Part shown: piece after piece, positions 52,790-61,791 of the stretch
Layout: each line of letters starts with the position of its first letter
How positions within the stretch are numbered: the first letter of the stretch is position 1
Assembly: GCA_011523705.1 (NCBI GenBank)
Contig: WTGC01000009.1
Span: 1 to 63,920, forward strand
DNA: 63,920 nucleotides
Reading direction: 5' to 3'
DNA from: Chloroflexota bacterium
GTDB lineage: Bacteria; Chloroflexota; Anaerolineae; Aggregatilineales; Phototrophicaceae
Translations under genes and position numbers: made by a program
Notes under the pieces: model-generated
The model's database searches: none
What the model saw: the letters and a program-made list of their open reading frames with translations, nothing else
What the model was told of the DNA's origin: nothing

Positions 52790-53165
52790 TGCAAAACTCC
52801 TATAACTTGTTTTCTCGGCAGGATAGCCGGCAGTTTCAGTATACATCGTTTTGCTCGCGATTGACTTAACGAAATGTTACAGATTGCGATTGAAAAAGCT
52901 GTGGTGCACAGTTGTTGACGCTGCGGGAAGTTCATGGTCCTGTTCCGTTCACCGGCTTGACAACTATGACGAGTGCGAACTGGTTGATGGTCAGCATGAC
53001 TATATCAATCGAATTGTGATCCATTATCAACGAAAGTGACACTTATGTATATCAGAAAGCAATACTATTATGTCGCGGCAGTTCTTGTTTGCTACTTGTT
53101 TCAAACGTGTCGAATCAACCGGTCAGCTTCTTCCGTGGGTTTGACCATTTACGCGCAGGAGAACT
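52790..53165. other. AT-rich divergent intergenic region of 376 bp
   Basis: Lies between the divergent spondin-type and SH3b/excalibur genes, both for exported proteins, and must hold their promoters. AT content is visibly higher than in the genes. A TTGACT box stands at 52861, but I find no good -10 box at the right distance, so I do not call a promoter. Short open frames here have no ribosome-binding sites. Confidence 0.55.
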
Positions 53166-54683
53166 ATGCGCAGAGTCATTCAGTATATATTGATATTGGT
53201 CATCGGTGTCGCTCTTGGAAGCATGTGGGAATCCGGTGAGCTACAGTGGCTGCTGCATAAGCTTGAGACGACTGCCCGCGAAATTCTCTCAGAATCAGGC
53301 GCGCCAAGTTTCGCGCCTACAATGTCAAGAGAAGAACCTGTGCCGTCGGCGACGTCTTTGGTTGCGGCGACTCTGACTCCCGCTGATTCAACTGATTTAA
53401 GGATGACACCAATTGCGACGCCTATCACACCGACAGCGACTCCGGTCACATCGACAGCGACTCCCGAAACACCGACAGCTACACGAGTGTCGCAAACTGC
53501 AACGCTGATCACTCCGACATCGACGCCAATAACGCCGACAGCGACTACGGTCACACCGACATCGACGCCAATGACGCCGACAGCGTCACCGATCACGCCA
53601 ACGACGACTCCGGTTTCACCGACAGCGACGCCACTGACGCCGACAGCGACACCGATCACGCCGACAGCGACGCCAATAACGCCGACAGCGACGCCGATCA
53701 CGCCAACGGCGACTCTGGTCACGCCGACGGCTACTCAGCCAGCGTTTGTAGTGCAGCGGATATCGCCTGCGATTATTAGACAGACGCGCGACGTTGTCAA
53801 TTTAAGGCGAGGTCCAGGCCGGTCATATGCAAAAGTAGGCGAGGTACCGGCCAATACGACATTGCAAATCGTCGGAAAGAGCGGCGACTGGTACCAGATT
53901 AGCCGTGACGGGCGCGACGTGTTCATTGCTAGTTGGCTTACCTTTGATCTTGCAACGTCTACACCTACAGAGACGCCAATCGTGGTGACGCGGTATGTTC
54001 GACCCAGAAGCAAGCAGACGCGGGACGGCGTAAACCTCCGAAGTGGACCAGGGACTTCCTTTTCAAGAGTAGGATCAGTTGGCGCCAACAGGATTCTTGA
54101 AGTTCTTGGAAAGAGTGGCGACTGGTACTTGGTCGAGCACGATGGTCGCGACGCATATATCGCAAGCTGGTTGACACGCGATATTCCGACACCCACGGCT
54201 ACTCGAAGGTCGTCGTCTGTGCGCTCGTCCGCGACAAAATTCGCAGTACGACGTTTTGCGTCACCTTTGCGAAAATATGTGCATGGCTCGATAAATTTGC
54301 GCCAGGGACCCGGTACATCTTTTGCCAAGGCAGGGGCAGTGGCGGCAGGGTCGAGATTACAGGTCGTAGGTAAAAGTGGCGACTGGTATTTGGTGCGACA
54401 TGGCGGACGGGAAGTTTACATCGCCAGTTGGTTAACACATAATTCCCCACCACCACCTACCCGCGTACCACAGCCTGCACAACAGCGGCCTGCACAGCGA
54501 CAGCCTGCGCAACAGCAGCCCGTGCAACAATCTGCCCAGCAGCAATCGTACGCCTGCAATTGCAGCAAGACATGCGGACAAATGTCCTCGTGTCAGGAAG
54601 CCTACTTTCAGTTGAACAATTGTGGTTGCCGCCGTCGAGATGGTGACAACGACGGCGTACCTTGTGAGAGCATCTGTCGCTAA
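53166..54683 (+). CDS. Membrane-anchored protein with Thr-Pro linker, three SH3b domains and excalibur domain
   Basis: A 505-residue envelope protein. An N-terminal hydrophobic segment (VIQYILILVIGVALGSMW) acts as signal anchor. Residues about 70-192 are a Thr/Pro linker of hexapeptide type (TPTATPI). Three SH3b domains follow (near 200-262, 275-338, 362-425), each with VNLRxGPG and KSGDWY. After a Gln/Pro/Ala stretch the C-terminus is an excalibur calcium-binding domain (CNCSKTCGQM, DGDNDGVPCESIC). The family is thought to bind cell-wall or surface polymers; here a surface-tether role is likely. The ATG follows AGGAGAACT. Confidence 0.8.
   Translation: MRRVIQYILILVIGVALGSMWESGELQWLLHKLETTAREILSESGAPSFAPTMSREEPVPSATSLVAATLTPADSTDLRMTPIATPITPTATPVTSTATPETPTATRVSQTATLITPTSTPITPTATTVTPTSTPMTPTASPITPTTTPVSPTATPLTPTATPITPTATPITPTATPITPTATLVTPTATQPAFVVQRISPAIIRQTRDVVNLRRGPGRSYAKVGEVPANTTLQIVGKSGDWYQISRDGRDVFIASWLTFDLATSTPTETPIVVTRYVRPRSKQTRDGVNLRSGPGTSFSRVGSVGANRILEVLGKSGDWYLVEHDGRDAYIASWLTRDIPTPTATRRSSSVRSSATKFAVRRFASPLRKYVHGSINLRQGPGTSFAKAGAVAAGSRLQVVGKSGDWYLVRHGGREVYIASWLTHNSPPPPTRVPQPAQQRPAQRQPAQQQPVQQSAQQQSYACNCSKTCGQMSSCQEAYFQLNNCGCRRRDGDNDGVPCESICR
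53412..53735 (+). repeat. Short-period coding repeats for the Thr-Pro linker
   Basis: About 18 copies of an 18-bp unit of the form ACGCCGACAGCGACGCCA with base changes, all in frame. Typical of stalk-like linkers in envelope proteins; prone to length change. The opposite strand shows an open Val/Gly frame, which is only a mirror of this repeat. Confidence 0.85.
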
Positions 54684-54873
54684 TTGCGGACATGTTCTTG
54701 ATCGTTCAGCACTTTTGCGTCCAGCACCTCCGCCGCCAGCCGCTCAGGCAACGTCTCGTAAGCGCTGGGGCAGAGATCCATCGCCAGCCTCTGTCGGTCT
54801 AAGCGTTCGGCAACGACCGGGTTCGTGTCGCCGCAGCACAAGCTGCGATTCTGCGCGGACCTGCTTGACTTGG

Positions 54874-55971
54874 TCACGGCCGCCAGACTGTCGCCTCAAT
54901 AAAGCGCTCGCCATCGCCATCGGGGCGCTCGTTGATGTAGTAGGCTGTGACCACCGAATCATCATCAAGCACGACTGCGCGCGGGTAGCCCATATCGCCG
55001 TTGGCGCCGCCCGCCCGCAAGACAATTTCGCCACTCCAGCTGCCTCCTTCGTCCTCGCTGATTCGCGCGCCGATCCGGTAGGGACCGTCGCGGTTGCCGT
55101 AGATCAACAGCAGACGGCCATCGGATAGCTGTTTCAGGCAGGGCGGGTTGCCGCTGTGCCCCGCGCGCTGAAACGCGACTGGTCGGTTCACGAAGCGCCA
55201 GGAACGCCCTTGATCGTCCGAGGCGTTGAGGTCGATCCAGCTTAAGCCGCTCGCGCCCTGGCGACAGCGGCACGCGCACAAAATCCGACCGGATGGCAAT
55301 TGCAGGCTCGCCGGCATGATGGCGAAATCGCCGGTCTCTGAAGGTTCGCCGCCCACCTCCGACACAAGCTGGAAGGAATGGCCGCCATCGTCGCTGCGGA
55401 CGCAGATGACTCTTCCCTCTTTGCCATCGGCTTTGTTGGCGGTGAGGAAGAATAGCGCCGAATGCGCGCCCAGAATGATGGTGTTCGTGCGGGCGGCGAT
55501 GCCCGTGCTCCCGAACTGGGGCAGGCGGTATGGACCAGCCCAGGTGCGGCAGCGATCGCCTGACAGATAGAAGAAGGAGAACACGCCGCGCGCCAAGCCG
55601 GTGCGCGCCAGCATCAGCGCAGAGTCTGGCTGGGAAAAGTTCAAGGGCGCCTCGGGCACGGCCGCGGTCGTCGCGCTCATGACCTCTGCCAGGCGCGAGC
55701 CCTCGTCCATGTGCTCGTCGGCGGAAAGCCCGCGTCCGCCGGGGCGCGCTCCGGTGAAGGCTTCGACGCGCCAGGTGAGGCCCCGGTCAAGGCTGCGCGC
55801 TTGCATATTGACGACCGGTTGGCGCTTGTCAATCGCGTGGCCGCGTTGCGCCGTTCTGTGCGCCCCGACGGTGAAGCCGACGACGATCTCATCGCCAAAA
55901 TGCCACATGCCATAATTGGCGGGCCAGCCGGCGAAGCGCCCCGGCGCGCGGAATATCGTGGCGTGGCGCAT
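54874..55971 (-). CDS. Sialidase-like (BNR/Asp-box) protein
   Basis: A 365-residue protein of the sialidase superfamily fold. Asp boxes are SLDRGLTW, SDDGGHSF, SDDQGRSW and SEDEGGSW. It has no signal peptide, so it would act inside the cell. The N-terminal RAPGRFAGWPANYGMW recalls the start of family members, with an Arg that could belong to the arginine triad, and Arg/Tyr residues near the C-terminus (RNRDGPYRIGAR) fit too; enzyme activity is possible but not shown. It starts 3 bp after the DinB gene stop, hence one transcript. Confidence 0.75.
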   Translation of the reverse strand: MRHATIFRAPGRFAGWPANYGMWHFGDEIVVGFTVGAHRTAQRGHAIDKRQPVVNMQARSLDRGLTWRVEAFTGARPGGRGLSADEHMDEGSRLAEVMSATTAAVPEAPLNFSQPDSALMLARTGLARGVFSFFYLSGDRCRTWAGPYRLPQFGSTGIAARTNTIILGAHSALFFLTANKADGKEGRVICVRSDDGGHSFQLVSEVGGEPSETGDFAIMPASLQLPSGRILCACRCRQGASGLSWIDLNASDDQGRSWRFVNRPVAFQRAGHSGNPPCLKQLSDGRLLLIYGNRDGPYRIGARISEDEGGSWSGEIVLRAGGANGDMGYPRAVVLDDDSVVTAYYINERPDGDGERFIEATVWRP

Positions 55972-55974
55972 CGG

Positions 55975-56451
55975 TCAGGACTTGAGGTGGCACATCATCT
56001 GGCGGATTTCGCCCAGGTGGTAGGCGCTGTGCGCGATAATGCCGAGCAGGGACGACAGTTCGTTGATGCCCTGCCATTGATCAGCGCTATCGAGATGGCT
56101 CATAATGCGCTCGTAGGTCGCGCGCAGCTCGGCGAGGAGCCGCTCCCATTCGTCTGCGTCGACGCGGCTGACCTCATCCCAGATTTGATCCCAGTTGACG
56201 TAGCTCAGGTCGCGCCCGAGCATGCGGTCTTCCAGCACGCGCAGATAGTAAGTCGTATGCGCGACATGGGCGGCGATTGTGGCGCAGTTGCCCATGGGCT
56301 GGGAAGCGCCCTCAGCCGTGATCTCGGCCAAGGTTTCGAATAGCGATGTGCCTCGGTCGAGGTAGACGGGACCCTGCACGGTTTCGAAGGTCTCGATAAG
56401 AACGAAGCGGAAGCCAGCGGCGACTTCGCTGATGTCGATTTGCTTGGGCAT
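55975..56451 (-). CDS. DinB-superfamily protein
   Basis: A 158-residue four-helix-bundle protein of the DinB/YfiT type. The metal triad seems present: His in AAHVAHTTYYL and His in AHSAYHLGEIRQM. Members act as thiol-dependent transferases or have unknown roles. It heads a two-gene unit with the sialidase-like gene. A family A repeat lies right before its ATG, which has no strong ribosome-binding motif apart from repeat-derived bases. Confidence 0.75.
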   Translation of the reverse strand: MPKQIDISEVAAGFRFVLIETFETVQGPVYLDRGTSLFETLAEITAEGASQPMGNCATIAAHVAHTTYYLRVLEDRMLGRDLSYVNWDQIWDEVSRVDADEWERLLAELRATYERIMSHLDSADQWQGINELSSLLGIIAHSAYHLGEIRQMMCHLKS

Positions 56452-56457
56452 GGTTTT

Positions 56458-56503
56458 CCCCCCACCCTAAATCCCTCCCCCAAAATGAGGGAGAGACTTT
56501 CGT
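56458..56503 (+). repeat. Palindromic repeat, family A
   Basis: CCCCCACCCTAAATCCC, hairpin CCCTCCCCC/AAAATG/AGGGAG, then ACTTTCGTCGG. Only two or three bases differ from the left half of the repeat embedded in the isomerase gene (45647). Lies between the methyltransferase stop and the DinB start. Confidence 0.9.
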
Positions 56504-56506
56504 CGG

Positions 56507-59467
56507 TTATTGCTTGCTGCCGCGAATGGACGGCTCGCGGCTTAGCTTCTGGCGCAAGATGTCGAGCGGTCCGCCGTCAGCGAAGATGGCAGCGGGCAAG
56601 CCGAGCACTTCGCCGTAGAAGCGGCGGTCAAGGATTTTGCGGTTTTCGTCGATGTCGAGTTCGTGCAGCGGCTTGAGCGGGAGTTGGCAGGTGTCGTCGA
56701 AGATTTGCACGGCGCGCTGGAGTTGCGCGTCGGAGAGGGCGGTGACGTCTAGGATGGGGAGGGTGGCAAGTGTTGTTTTGGTCAGGATTCCACGACCCGG
56801 ATGTTGCTTGGATGAATGCCACCAGAACATCAGAAGGCCTAGTAATGTGTTGCCCCACAATGCTAAAGCCTTCTCATGTTCAACTGTTGCCAACTTTATA
56901 GATATCCAAGCACGGCCGCCAATGGTTTTTTCTTCTGTAAACTGCATGGCGGTCGACTGACCATTAAAGCCAAAATCTAGATTTGAGTGGCAATGTGAGG
57001 CGGTCTCAAATACTTCTGCCGCTCTTGTGTCAATAGCAGATTGTTCTTCAGGAGAATTGACCTGTCGCGGTATCGCTTCCCGATCCGCGTCAAATGCAAT
57101 TGTACGTTCTCTCACATTATGATGAGCCCACAGTACGGGATAGGTAGGCACTCCGTCGGGGCGTAACTGGATTATTTCAAATGGCCCCCGAATTGAACCG
57201 TCGGGATTTGTTCCGTTGATATCGCGGTGGACTGGACCGATTTCGCCAATTTGACTGACGGTAGTTGTAAATGAATGGATAGGCTCTGTCTGCCTCGGCA
57301 GCCAAATGTTATAGTTTTCGGCAAAGTGATAGGCACTCTGTGCCAGAGCAAAATCGACTATCCGCGCCAGTTTCCATCCGCCTGCTTTAGGTAAGGGCGC
57401 GCTAATAGCATGCCCTACCAATTCGTTGCCCAGGGTAATTTGCGTACCGCCGACAGGACTGTCTTCCAAATGCCGTATCGCTTGGTCGTCGATTAGCTCT
57501 TTGATGCGCTGCGCGATTTTGACACTGAAGGCGGGATGTTGTGGGGATTCCTCGAGTACGATAAAAGTCGCCCGAGTTTGTCTTTGTCCATTGCGTTTGC
57601 CGATGACCAGGCACTCGCCCATGCTAGTGTCGGCGGAAAAAGAAATAGCACTGTTGTATCTACCAGCGATTGAAATCAGGATGAGATTCTCATAAGACTC
57701 GGCTAAGCGAACGCGGCACTTTTCCCATGATGCGCCAGTCATAAGCGACAGGGGCATAACCATAGCCAACATCCCATCTTTCGCCAGCTTGCGGTCTGCC
57801 AGCGCCAGAAATATTGAAGCCTCGCCGGCGTTGCCATGCGCGATTGTCCCTTGTGTCAGCTTTCTTGCGGCTGCGGACATTTCTTTCTGTTCTTCTGCGC
57901 TTGACCCAAAGGCGGCGAACATGGGGTTTGGCACGTCCCCGTGCGCGCCTTCGTGATTGGTCGCGCGCGTGAAAGGCGGATTCATAATTACCAAATCAAA
58001 TGAGACATGCGGGGCGTATCTCCAAGCCTCTCGTTCTGATTCACCGAGGCCTTCGGCCGCCTTTGCCGTGATCTCTGAACCCTTAAGCAGAGCCAGATCA
58101 CGCAGCAAGTCGATGGCTCCCAGCGCAACTGTGTCATCCTCCTGTTTTCCGTATCGTAGAGTGAATATGCGTCCGCCTCTATATTGAACGGTCGGATGCG
58201 CGCCTGAAAGCATGGATGCCGTTAAGTGAGCGGCGGCCGGCAAGATGTCGCACCCTAGAAGCGCGTTTTCAATCATGTCGGCGTGAATGGCGGCGGCGTC
58301 TCCGCCGTGCAGCTCGTGCAGTTGGCTGATACGTTGGTAAGCGCTGGAAAGCAGCGTCCCGGTGCCACAGGCGAAGTCGGCGATGCGCAGCGATTTCACA
58401 GCATCAGCATTTGACCAGTCACCACTGTTGAGCATTGTATCGGGATTGATCGCCAGGCCGACCAATAGCGCGGCTGAAGCAGGTTTGGTGTAGAACGCGG
58501 CTAGAAACTTGCGGTCGGCGATTAGCTTTTGAAAGACCGTACCAGTCAAATCATGCGAGCGCATCAAATTGTTGCGCATTAAGCCACGCGCTGTCCGGAC
58601 CAGTTGTTCAATTAGCGGATAGCTCAGCGGAGTTGGGATTTCTCTTAACATTCGCCGCGATACATCAAAGATGGGCCAATAGTTCACCTCAAGGATTTTC
58701 CGCCACTCGCGCAAGATATCGGCTTTTTGCAGGCCGAATGGCTCGTCTTCCAATGTGTCAAGCGAACGCACGTGCTTCAATGCGACACTTGCGCCAGCAA
58801 GATGTTCATGGAACAAGAACGCGTTAATCAATATTGTCATTGCCATCCGCCGCGTCTGCGTACTGTCCTGTTGATGCAATGCCGCTGCGATGCGCCTTAC
58901 CGCGCCCTGATGGCTGTCTGAAATGTTCTTTAGGTGATATGCCGCTGAGTTGACGCCTATTTCCAAGATATTCACCGCTTCGTCGACAAGAAATGAGGGC
59001 ATTGAAGCGGATTGCGCGAGCAGCGACAGTTCATTGATGCCGCCGGTAAGCCAGCCGCTCTTGGGATGACGGGTGGCTCTATCCGCGTTGCGGCCGGTCA
59101 ATTGCGCAAACTGCATATCCTGCGAGACCAGGATCGCCTTCTTCAGCGCATCTCCCTGAGCCTCTCGCAATCGTGGCGGGAGTCGGACCGCTATGGCAGA
59201 AAGTATCGTTTGACCTGACTTACTGAGTCCTTTGCCCAATCTTGACAGCGCTTCTTCCTCGACAGTTTGCGCGGGTAGTATTTCCGTTTCGATTACGACC
59301 GCTGCGGTGAAAGGTTCTTCAATCACAATATCAGGGCGCAGTCCAGAGGAATCGGCAAGCAGTCGCGTACTTTCAGAACGCACCACTTCCGCGCCCCGCC
59401 ATGCCCAACGCGTCCCGCGCAGCAGTTCCGCAATCGCGTCGTTGATCGTGTGTTCGGTCGTTGCCAT
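56507..59467 (-). CDS. Large N6-adenine DNA methyltransferase with nuclease-like N-terminus (type IIG/Eco57I-like)
   Basis: A 986-residue gamma-type amino-methyltransferase: motif I ADFACGTGTLL (about 363-373) precedes motif IV NPPF (496-499), after a helical segment (FLAAFYTKPASAALL) typical of HsdM/Eco57I proteins. The N-terminus holds RPDIVIEEPFTAAVVIETE (PD 45-46, E60, E62), close to a PD-(D/E)xK core but with Glu where Lys is expected, so cleavage is doubtful. The C-terminal third (about 690-986) probably recognises DNA. ATG 59467 is chosen; a GTG ten codons upstream is possible. No partner restriction or specificity gene adjoins. Confidence 0.8.
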   Translation of the reverse strand: MATTEHTINDAIAELLRGTRWAWRGAEVVRSESTRLLADSSGLRPDIVIEEPFTAAVVIETEILPAQTVEEEALSRLGKGLSKSGQTILSAIAVRLPPRLREAQGDALKKAILVSQDMQFAQLTGRNADRATRHPKSGWLTGGINELSLLAQSASMPSFLVDEAVNILEIGVNSAAYHLKNISDSHQGAVRRIAAALHQQDSTQTRRMAMTILINAFLFHEHLAGASVALKHVRSLDTLEDEPFGLQKADILREWRKILEVNYWPIFDVSRRMLREIPTPLSYPLIEQLVRTARGLMRNNLMRSHDLTGTVFQKLIADRKFLAAFYTKPASAALLVGLAINPDTMLNSGDWSNADAVKSLRIADFACGTGTLLSSAYQRISQLHELHGGDAAAIHADMIENALLGCDILPAAAHLTASMLSGAHPTVQYRGGRIFTLRYGKQEDDTVALGAIDLLRDLALLKGSEITAKAAEGLGESEREAWRYAPHVSFDLVIMNPPFTRATNHEGAHGDVPNPMFAAFGSSAEEQKEMSAAARKLTQGTIAHGNAGEASIFLALADRKLAKDGMLAMVMPLSLMTGASWEKCRVRLAESYENLILISIAGRYNSAISFSADTSMGECLVIGKRNGQRQTRATFIVLEESPQHPAFSVKIAQRIKELIDDQAIRHLEDSPVGGTQITLGNELVGHAISAPLPKAGGWKLARIVDFALAQSAYHFAENYNIWLPRQTEPIHSFTTTVSQIGEIGPVHRDINGTNPDGSIRGPFEIIQLRPDGVPTYPVLWAHHNVRERTIAFDADREAIPRQVNSPEEQSAIDTRAAEVFETASHCHSNLDFGFNGQSTAMQFTEEKTIGGRAWISIKLATVEHEKALALWGNTLLGLLMFWWHSSKQHPGRGILTKTTLATLPILDVTALSDAQLQRAVQIFDDTCQLPLKPLHELDIDENRKILDRRFYGEVLGLPAAIFADGGPLDILRQKLSREPSIRGSKQ

Positions 59468-59633
59468 GCCTCTGCGCTCAATTCGAATGGGTGTCACTGA
59501 ATCTATTCTACCGAGCAGAACTGCTTGCCAACAGCCGCAGCCCTTCTATTATAATGTTGATACAGGCGCAAGACGCCGTTCATACTTGCCGGATAAGCTA
59601 AGTCCGAGTACGGAAGCGAAAGGGAGGCGCATC

Positions 59634-60038
59634 ATGCAAGTTGAGAAGATCAAAAAGACCGAGGCGCAATGGCGCCGCGAGCTCAGCGCGGAGCAATACG
59701 CCGTCCTGCGGCAGCAAGCGACCGAACGCCCCTTCAGCGGCAAATACGTCAACACCAAGGCTTCCGGCATGTATGCCTGCGCCGCCTGCGGGCAAGATCT
59801 GTTCTCGTCGGCGACCAAGTACAATTCCATGAGCGGCTGGCCCAGCTTCTGGGATGTGGTCGATGACGGCAACGTCACGCTGCATGAAGATCGCAGCCAC
59901 GGGATGCGCCGCGTCGAGGTGGTCTGCAAGCGCTGCGATTCGCATCTGGGGCATGTCTTCGATGATGGTCCGCGCGACAAGACCGGCCTGCGCTATTGCA
60001 TCAATTCCTGCGCGCTTGATTTGAAAGAAGAAGGGTGA
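59634..60038 (+). CDS. msrB: Peptide-methionine (R)-S-oxide reductase MsrB
   Basis: A 134-residue MsrB that reduces methionine-R-sulfoxide in oxidised proteins. The two zinc CxxC pairs are at 49/52 (CAAC) and 98/101 (CKRC); the catalytic Cys122 is in RYCINS; GWPSFW and HLGHVFDDGP are substrate-site segments. AGGGAGG precedes ATG 59634; an upstream in-frame extension into the divergent methyltransferase gene is rejected. No signal peptide: cytoplasmic. Confidence 0.95.
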   Translation: MQVEKIKKTEAQWRRELSAEQYAVLRQQATERPFSGKYVNTKASGMYACAACGQDLFSSATKYNSMSGWPSFWDVVDDGNVTLHEDRSHGMRRVEVVCKRCDSHLGHVFDDGPRDKTGLRYCINSCALDLKEEG

Positions 60039-60062
60039 TTTCACCCGCCATAGCGCAATGTT

Positions 60063-60134
60063 TGTAGGGGCGATTTATCAAATCGCCCGCTGGATGGCGC
60101 TGGAATGCGGGCGACATACTATGTCGCCCCTACA
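60063..60134 (+). repeat. Palindromic repeat, family B
   Basis: TGTAGGGGCGATTT at one end and ATGTCGCCCCTACA at the other; hairpins GGGCGATTT/AAATCGCCC and GGGCGACAT/ATGTCGCCC separated by about 30 bases. Same plan as 38700-38772. It lies between msrB and the thioesterase gene. Confidence 0.85.
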
Positions 60135-60158
60135 TCCTTCAGGTGGGACGATGCGCTA

Positions 60159-60620
60159 ATGAATCCCAAAGACGAACGGCGCGAGCATTATCGCCACAGC
60201 CGCCCGCTGCCCACGCGCTGGCGCGACAACGATGTCTACCACCATATCAACAACGTCATCTACTACGAATTCTTCGACACAGTCATCAATGGCTACCTGA
60301 TGGAGGCCGGCGGGCTGGATTTCAGCGGCGGCGAGCAGGTCGGTTTCGCAGTCGAGACGCATTGTCAGTTCCTGAAGCCGGTTCGCTTTCCCGATGTGGT
60401 GGACGCTTGCCTGCGCGTCGGGCAACTGGGCAATTCCAGCGTCCGTTACGAGATCGGCATCTTCAAGCAGGGCGATGCGGCGCCGGCGGCTGTCGGCTAT
60501 TTTGTGCATGTCTTTGTCGATCGGCTGACGGGTGAGCCTGCGCGGATTAGTGGGCGGCTGCGGGAGGCGATGGAGGCGCTGCAAGTCTCCGCGGCGGTCA
60601 ACCTGCGAGGCAGCAAATGA
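60159..60620 (+). CDS. Hot-dog-fold acyl-CoA thioesterase (4HBT/FadM-YbgC type)
   Basis: A 153-residue single hot-dog protein. RWRDNDVYHHINNVIYYEFF holds the catalytic Asp and the usual His-x-Asn segment; VETHCQFLKPVRFPDVVDA and VRYEIGIF are the matching strands. It should hydrolyse acyl-CoA esters in the cytoplasm. Start at ATG 60159 behind AGGTGGGA; the in-frame part upstream is encoded by the family B repeat. Its stop overlaps the next start in ATGA, although the next gene codes a secreted propeller of unrelated type. Confidence 0.85.
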   Translation: MNPKDERREHYRHSRPLPTRWRDNDVYHHINNVIYYEFFDTVINGYLMEAGGLDFSGGEQVGFAVETHCQFLKPVRFPDVVDACLRVGQLGNSSVRYEIGIFKQGDAAPAAVGYFVHVFVDRLTGEPARISGRLREAMEALQVSAAVNLRGSK

Positions 60621-61786
60621 AGGCAGCTCAACGCCAGATCTGTGGACTGATAGTTGTTCTGCTTTTCGCCTGCTGCGTATCCGGGTTGGGGGCGAAAGAC
60701 GATCCGCCTTGGCGAGCTGGGAGTCTGGCGCTGTCGCATGACGGGCGGCATTTGGCGGTCCTTTATCTGCTTGAGTATGAGGGCGAACGCCATACCGAAT
60801 ACGACCTTGAGATCTGGCTGTACGATCTTGAACAGCACTTGACACCGCCTCGATTCGTGGAGTTTAGCGTATCAGGCGGCACGGACATTCAATTCAGTCC
60901 CGATAACAAATTGCTGGCAATTGGCAACTACCATCAGTTGCAAGTATTTGACGTCGCGTCTCTGAAGCCGTTGCTGAAATTGACCAACTTTGAATCGGAA
61001 ACGCGGGCGGACTTTCGCTGGATATATTTTAGTCCCGACAGCGAATATATCATGGCCTTCACGGACTGGTGGGCGCGCGACCACGATATGCACGTCTGGA
61101 AGATAAGGACGGGAGAAAAGGCGTCGCGCGTCGATGCCCGGCGCGGCCAACAATGGATCGAGCGGCCTTGGCTAAGCCCGGATTGGAATCAGTTTTTCCG
61201 TTGGCGCGAGGACGGCGACGAGGCGGGGACGATTTATGCCTTTGATCCTGAAACAGGCCGCGGTCCAATACAGGCTGTGTTAGATGTGGGTGGCAACGGC
61301 GGCGCCGCCTTCAGTCCAGATAGCGCGTTATTTGCTATATCGACCCGTTATGGCGAAGTGCAAGTTTTCGAGACGGAAACATGGAATTTGAAAAACAGTG
61401 AAGAACTGCTCGAATCAACCTGTGATGAGTACTTGAGTTTTGCCTTTAGTCACCGCGGGTCTCTACTTGCAACGACCTGTGTCCGGGATGACCGATTAGT
61501 TGTGTGGGACTTCGAGTTAGGAGAAGTGCTGTTGCAAGTTAGGTGTTTCGGCTCGGCGCCCCAGTTTACTCCTGATGACAGTCACGTCGTAGTGAGTACG
61601 CGATTTTCTGGCATCCAAGTCTGGAATGTCAGCGAGAGTTTTGAGTTGACGGTATTTCCCGGCCGATTTCCGCTGCTACATCCTGACGGAGAGCTGATGA
61701 TAGCGATCGGTCCGGACGGATACGTGTGGATCTGGAATATCAGGCTGGAGCGCTTGCAGCTCATCTTGCCTAAGTTCGCGGGATAA
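60617..61786 (+). CDS. Secreted WD40-like beta-propeller protein, copy 1
   Basis: A 389-residue protein with a signal peptide (ICGLIVVLLFACCVSGLG, cut near GAKDD; the Cys-Cys pair could be a lipidation site but is not a strict lipobox). Blades of the WD/PD40 type repeat: LSHDGRHLAVLY, FSPDNKLLAIGN, FSPDSEYIMAFT, FSPDSALFAIST, FSHRGSLLATTC, FTPDDSHVVVST, HPDGELMIAIGPDG. This suggests a six- or seven-bladed propeller outside the membrane. Tandem paralog of the next gene. Function unknown. Confidence 0.8.
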   Translation: MKAAQRQICGLIVVLLFACCVSGLGAKDDPPWRAGSLALSHDGRHLAVLYLLEYEGERHTEYDLEIWLYDLEQHLTPPRFVEFSVSGGTDIQFSPDNKLLAIGNYHQLQVFDVASLKPLLKLTNFESETRADFRWIYFSPDSEYIMAFTDWWARDHDMHVWKIRTGEKASRVDARRGQQWIERPWLSPDWNQFFRWREDGDEAGTIYAFDPETGRGPIQAVLDVGGNGGAAFSPDSALFAISTRYGEVQVFETETWNLKNSEELLESTCDEYLSFAFSHRGSLLATTCVRDDRLVVWDFELGEVLLQVRCFGSAPQFTPDDSHVVVSTRFSGIQVWNVSESFELTVFPGRFPLLHPDGELMIAIGPDGYVWIWNIRLERLQLILPKFAG

Positions 61787-61791
61787 TTGTG

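Noticed and set aside
53412..53735. Regular 18-bp repeats and a long opposite-strand Val/Gly frame (53180-53722)
   Set aside because: The repeats code the Thr-Pro linker of the SH3b protein; the reverse frame is a by-product of that repeat, with no ribosome-binding site or known domain.
45979..59467. Three DNA methyltransferases as a BREX, DISARM or type I defence island
   Set aside because: No PglZ, BrxC, DrmA/B, HsdS/HsdR or helicase genes lie among them; housekeeping and metabolic genes separate them, so only solitary enzymes can be claimed.
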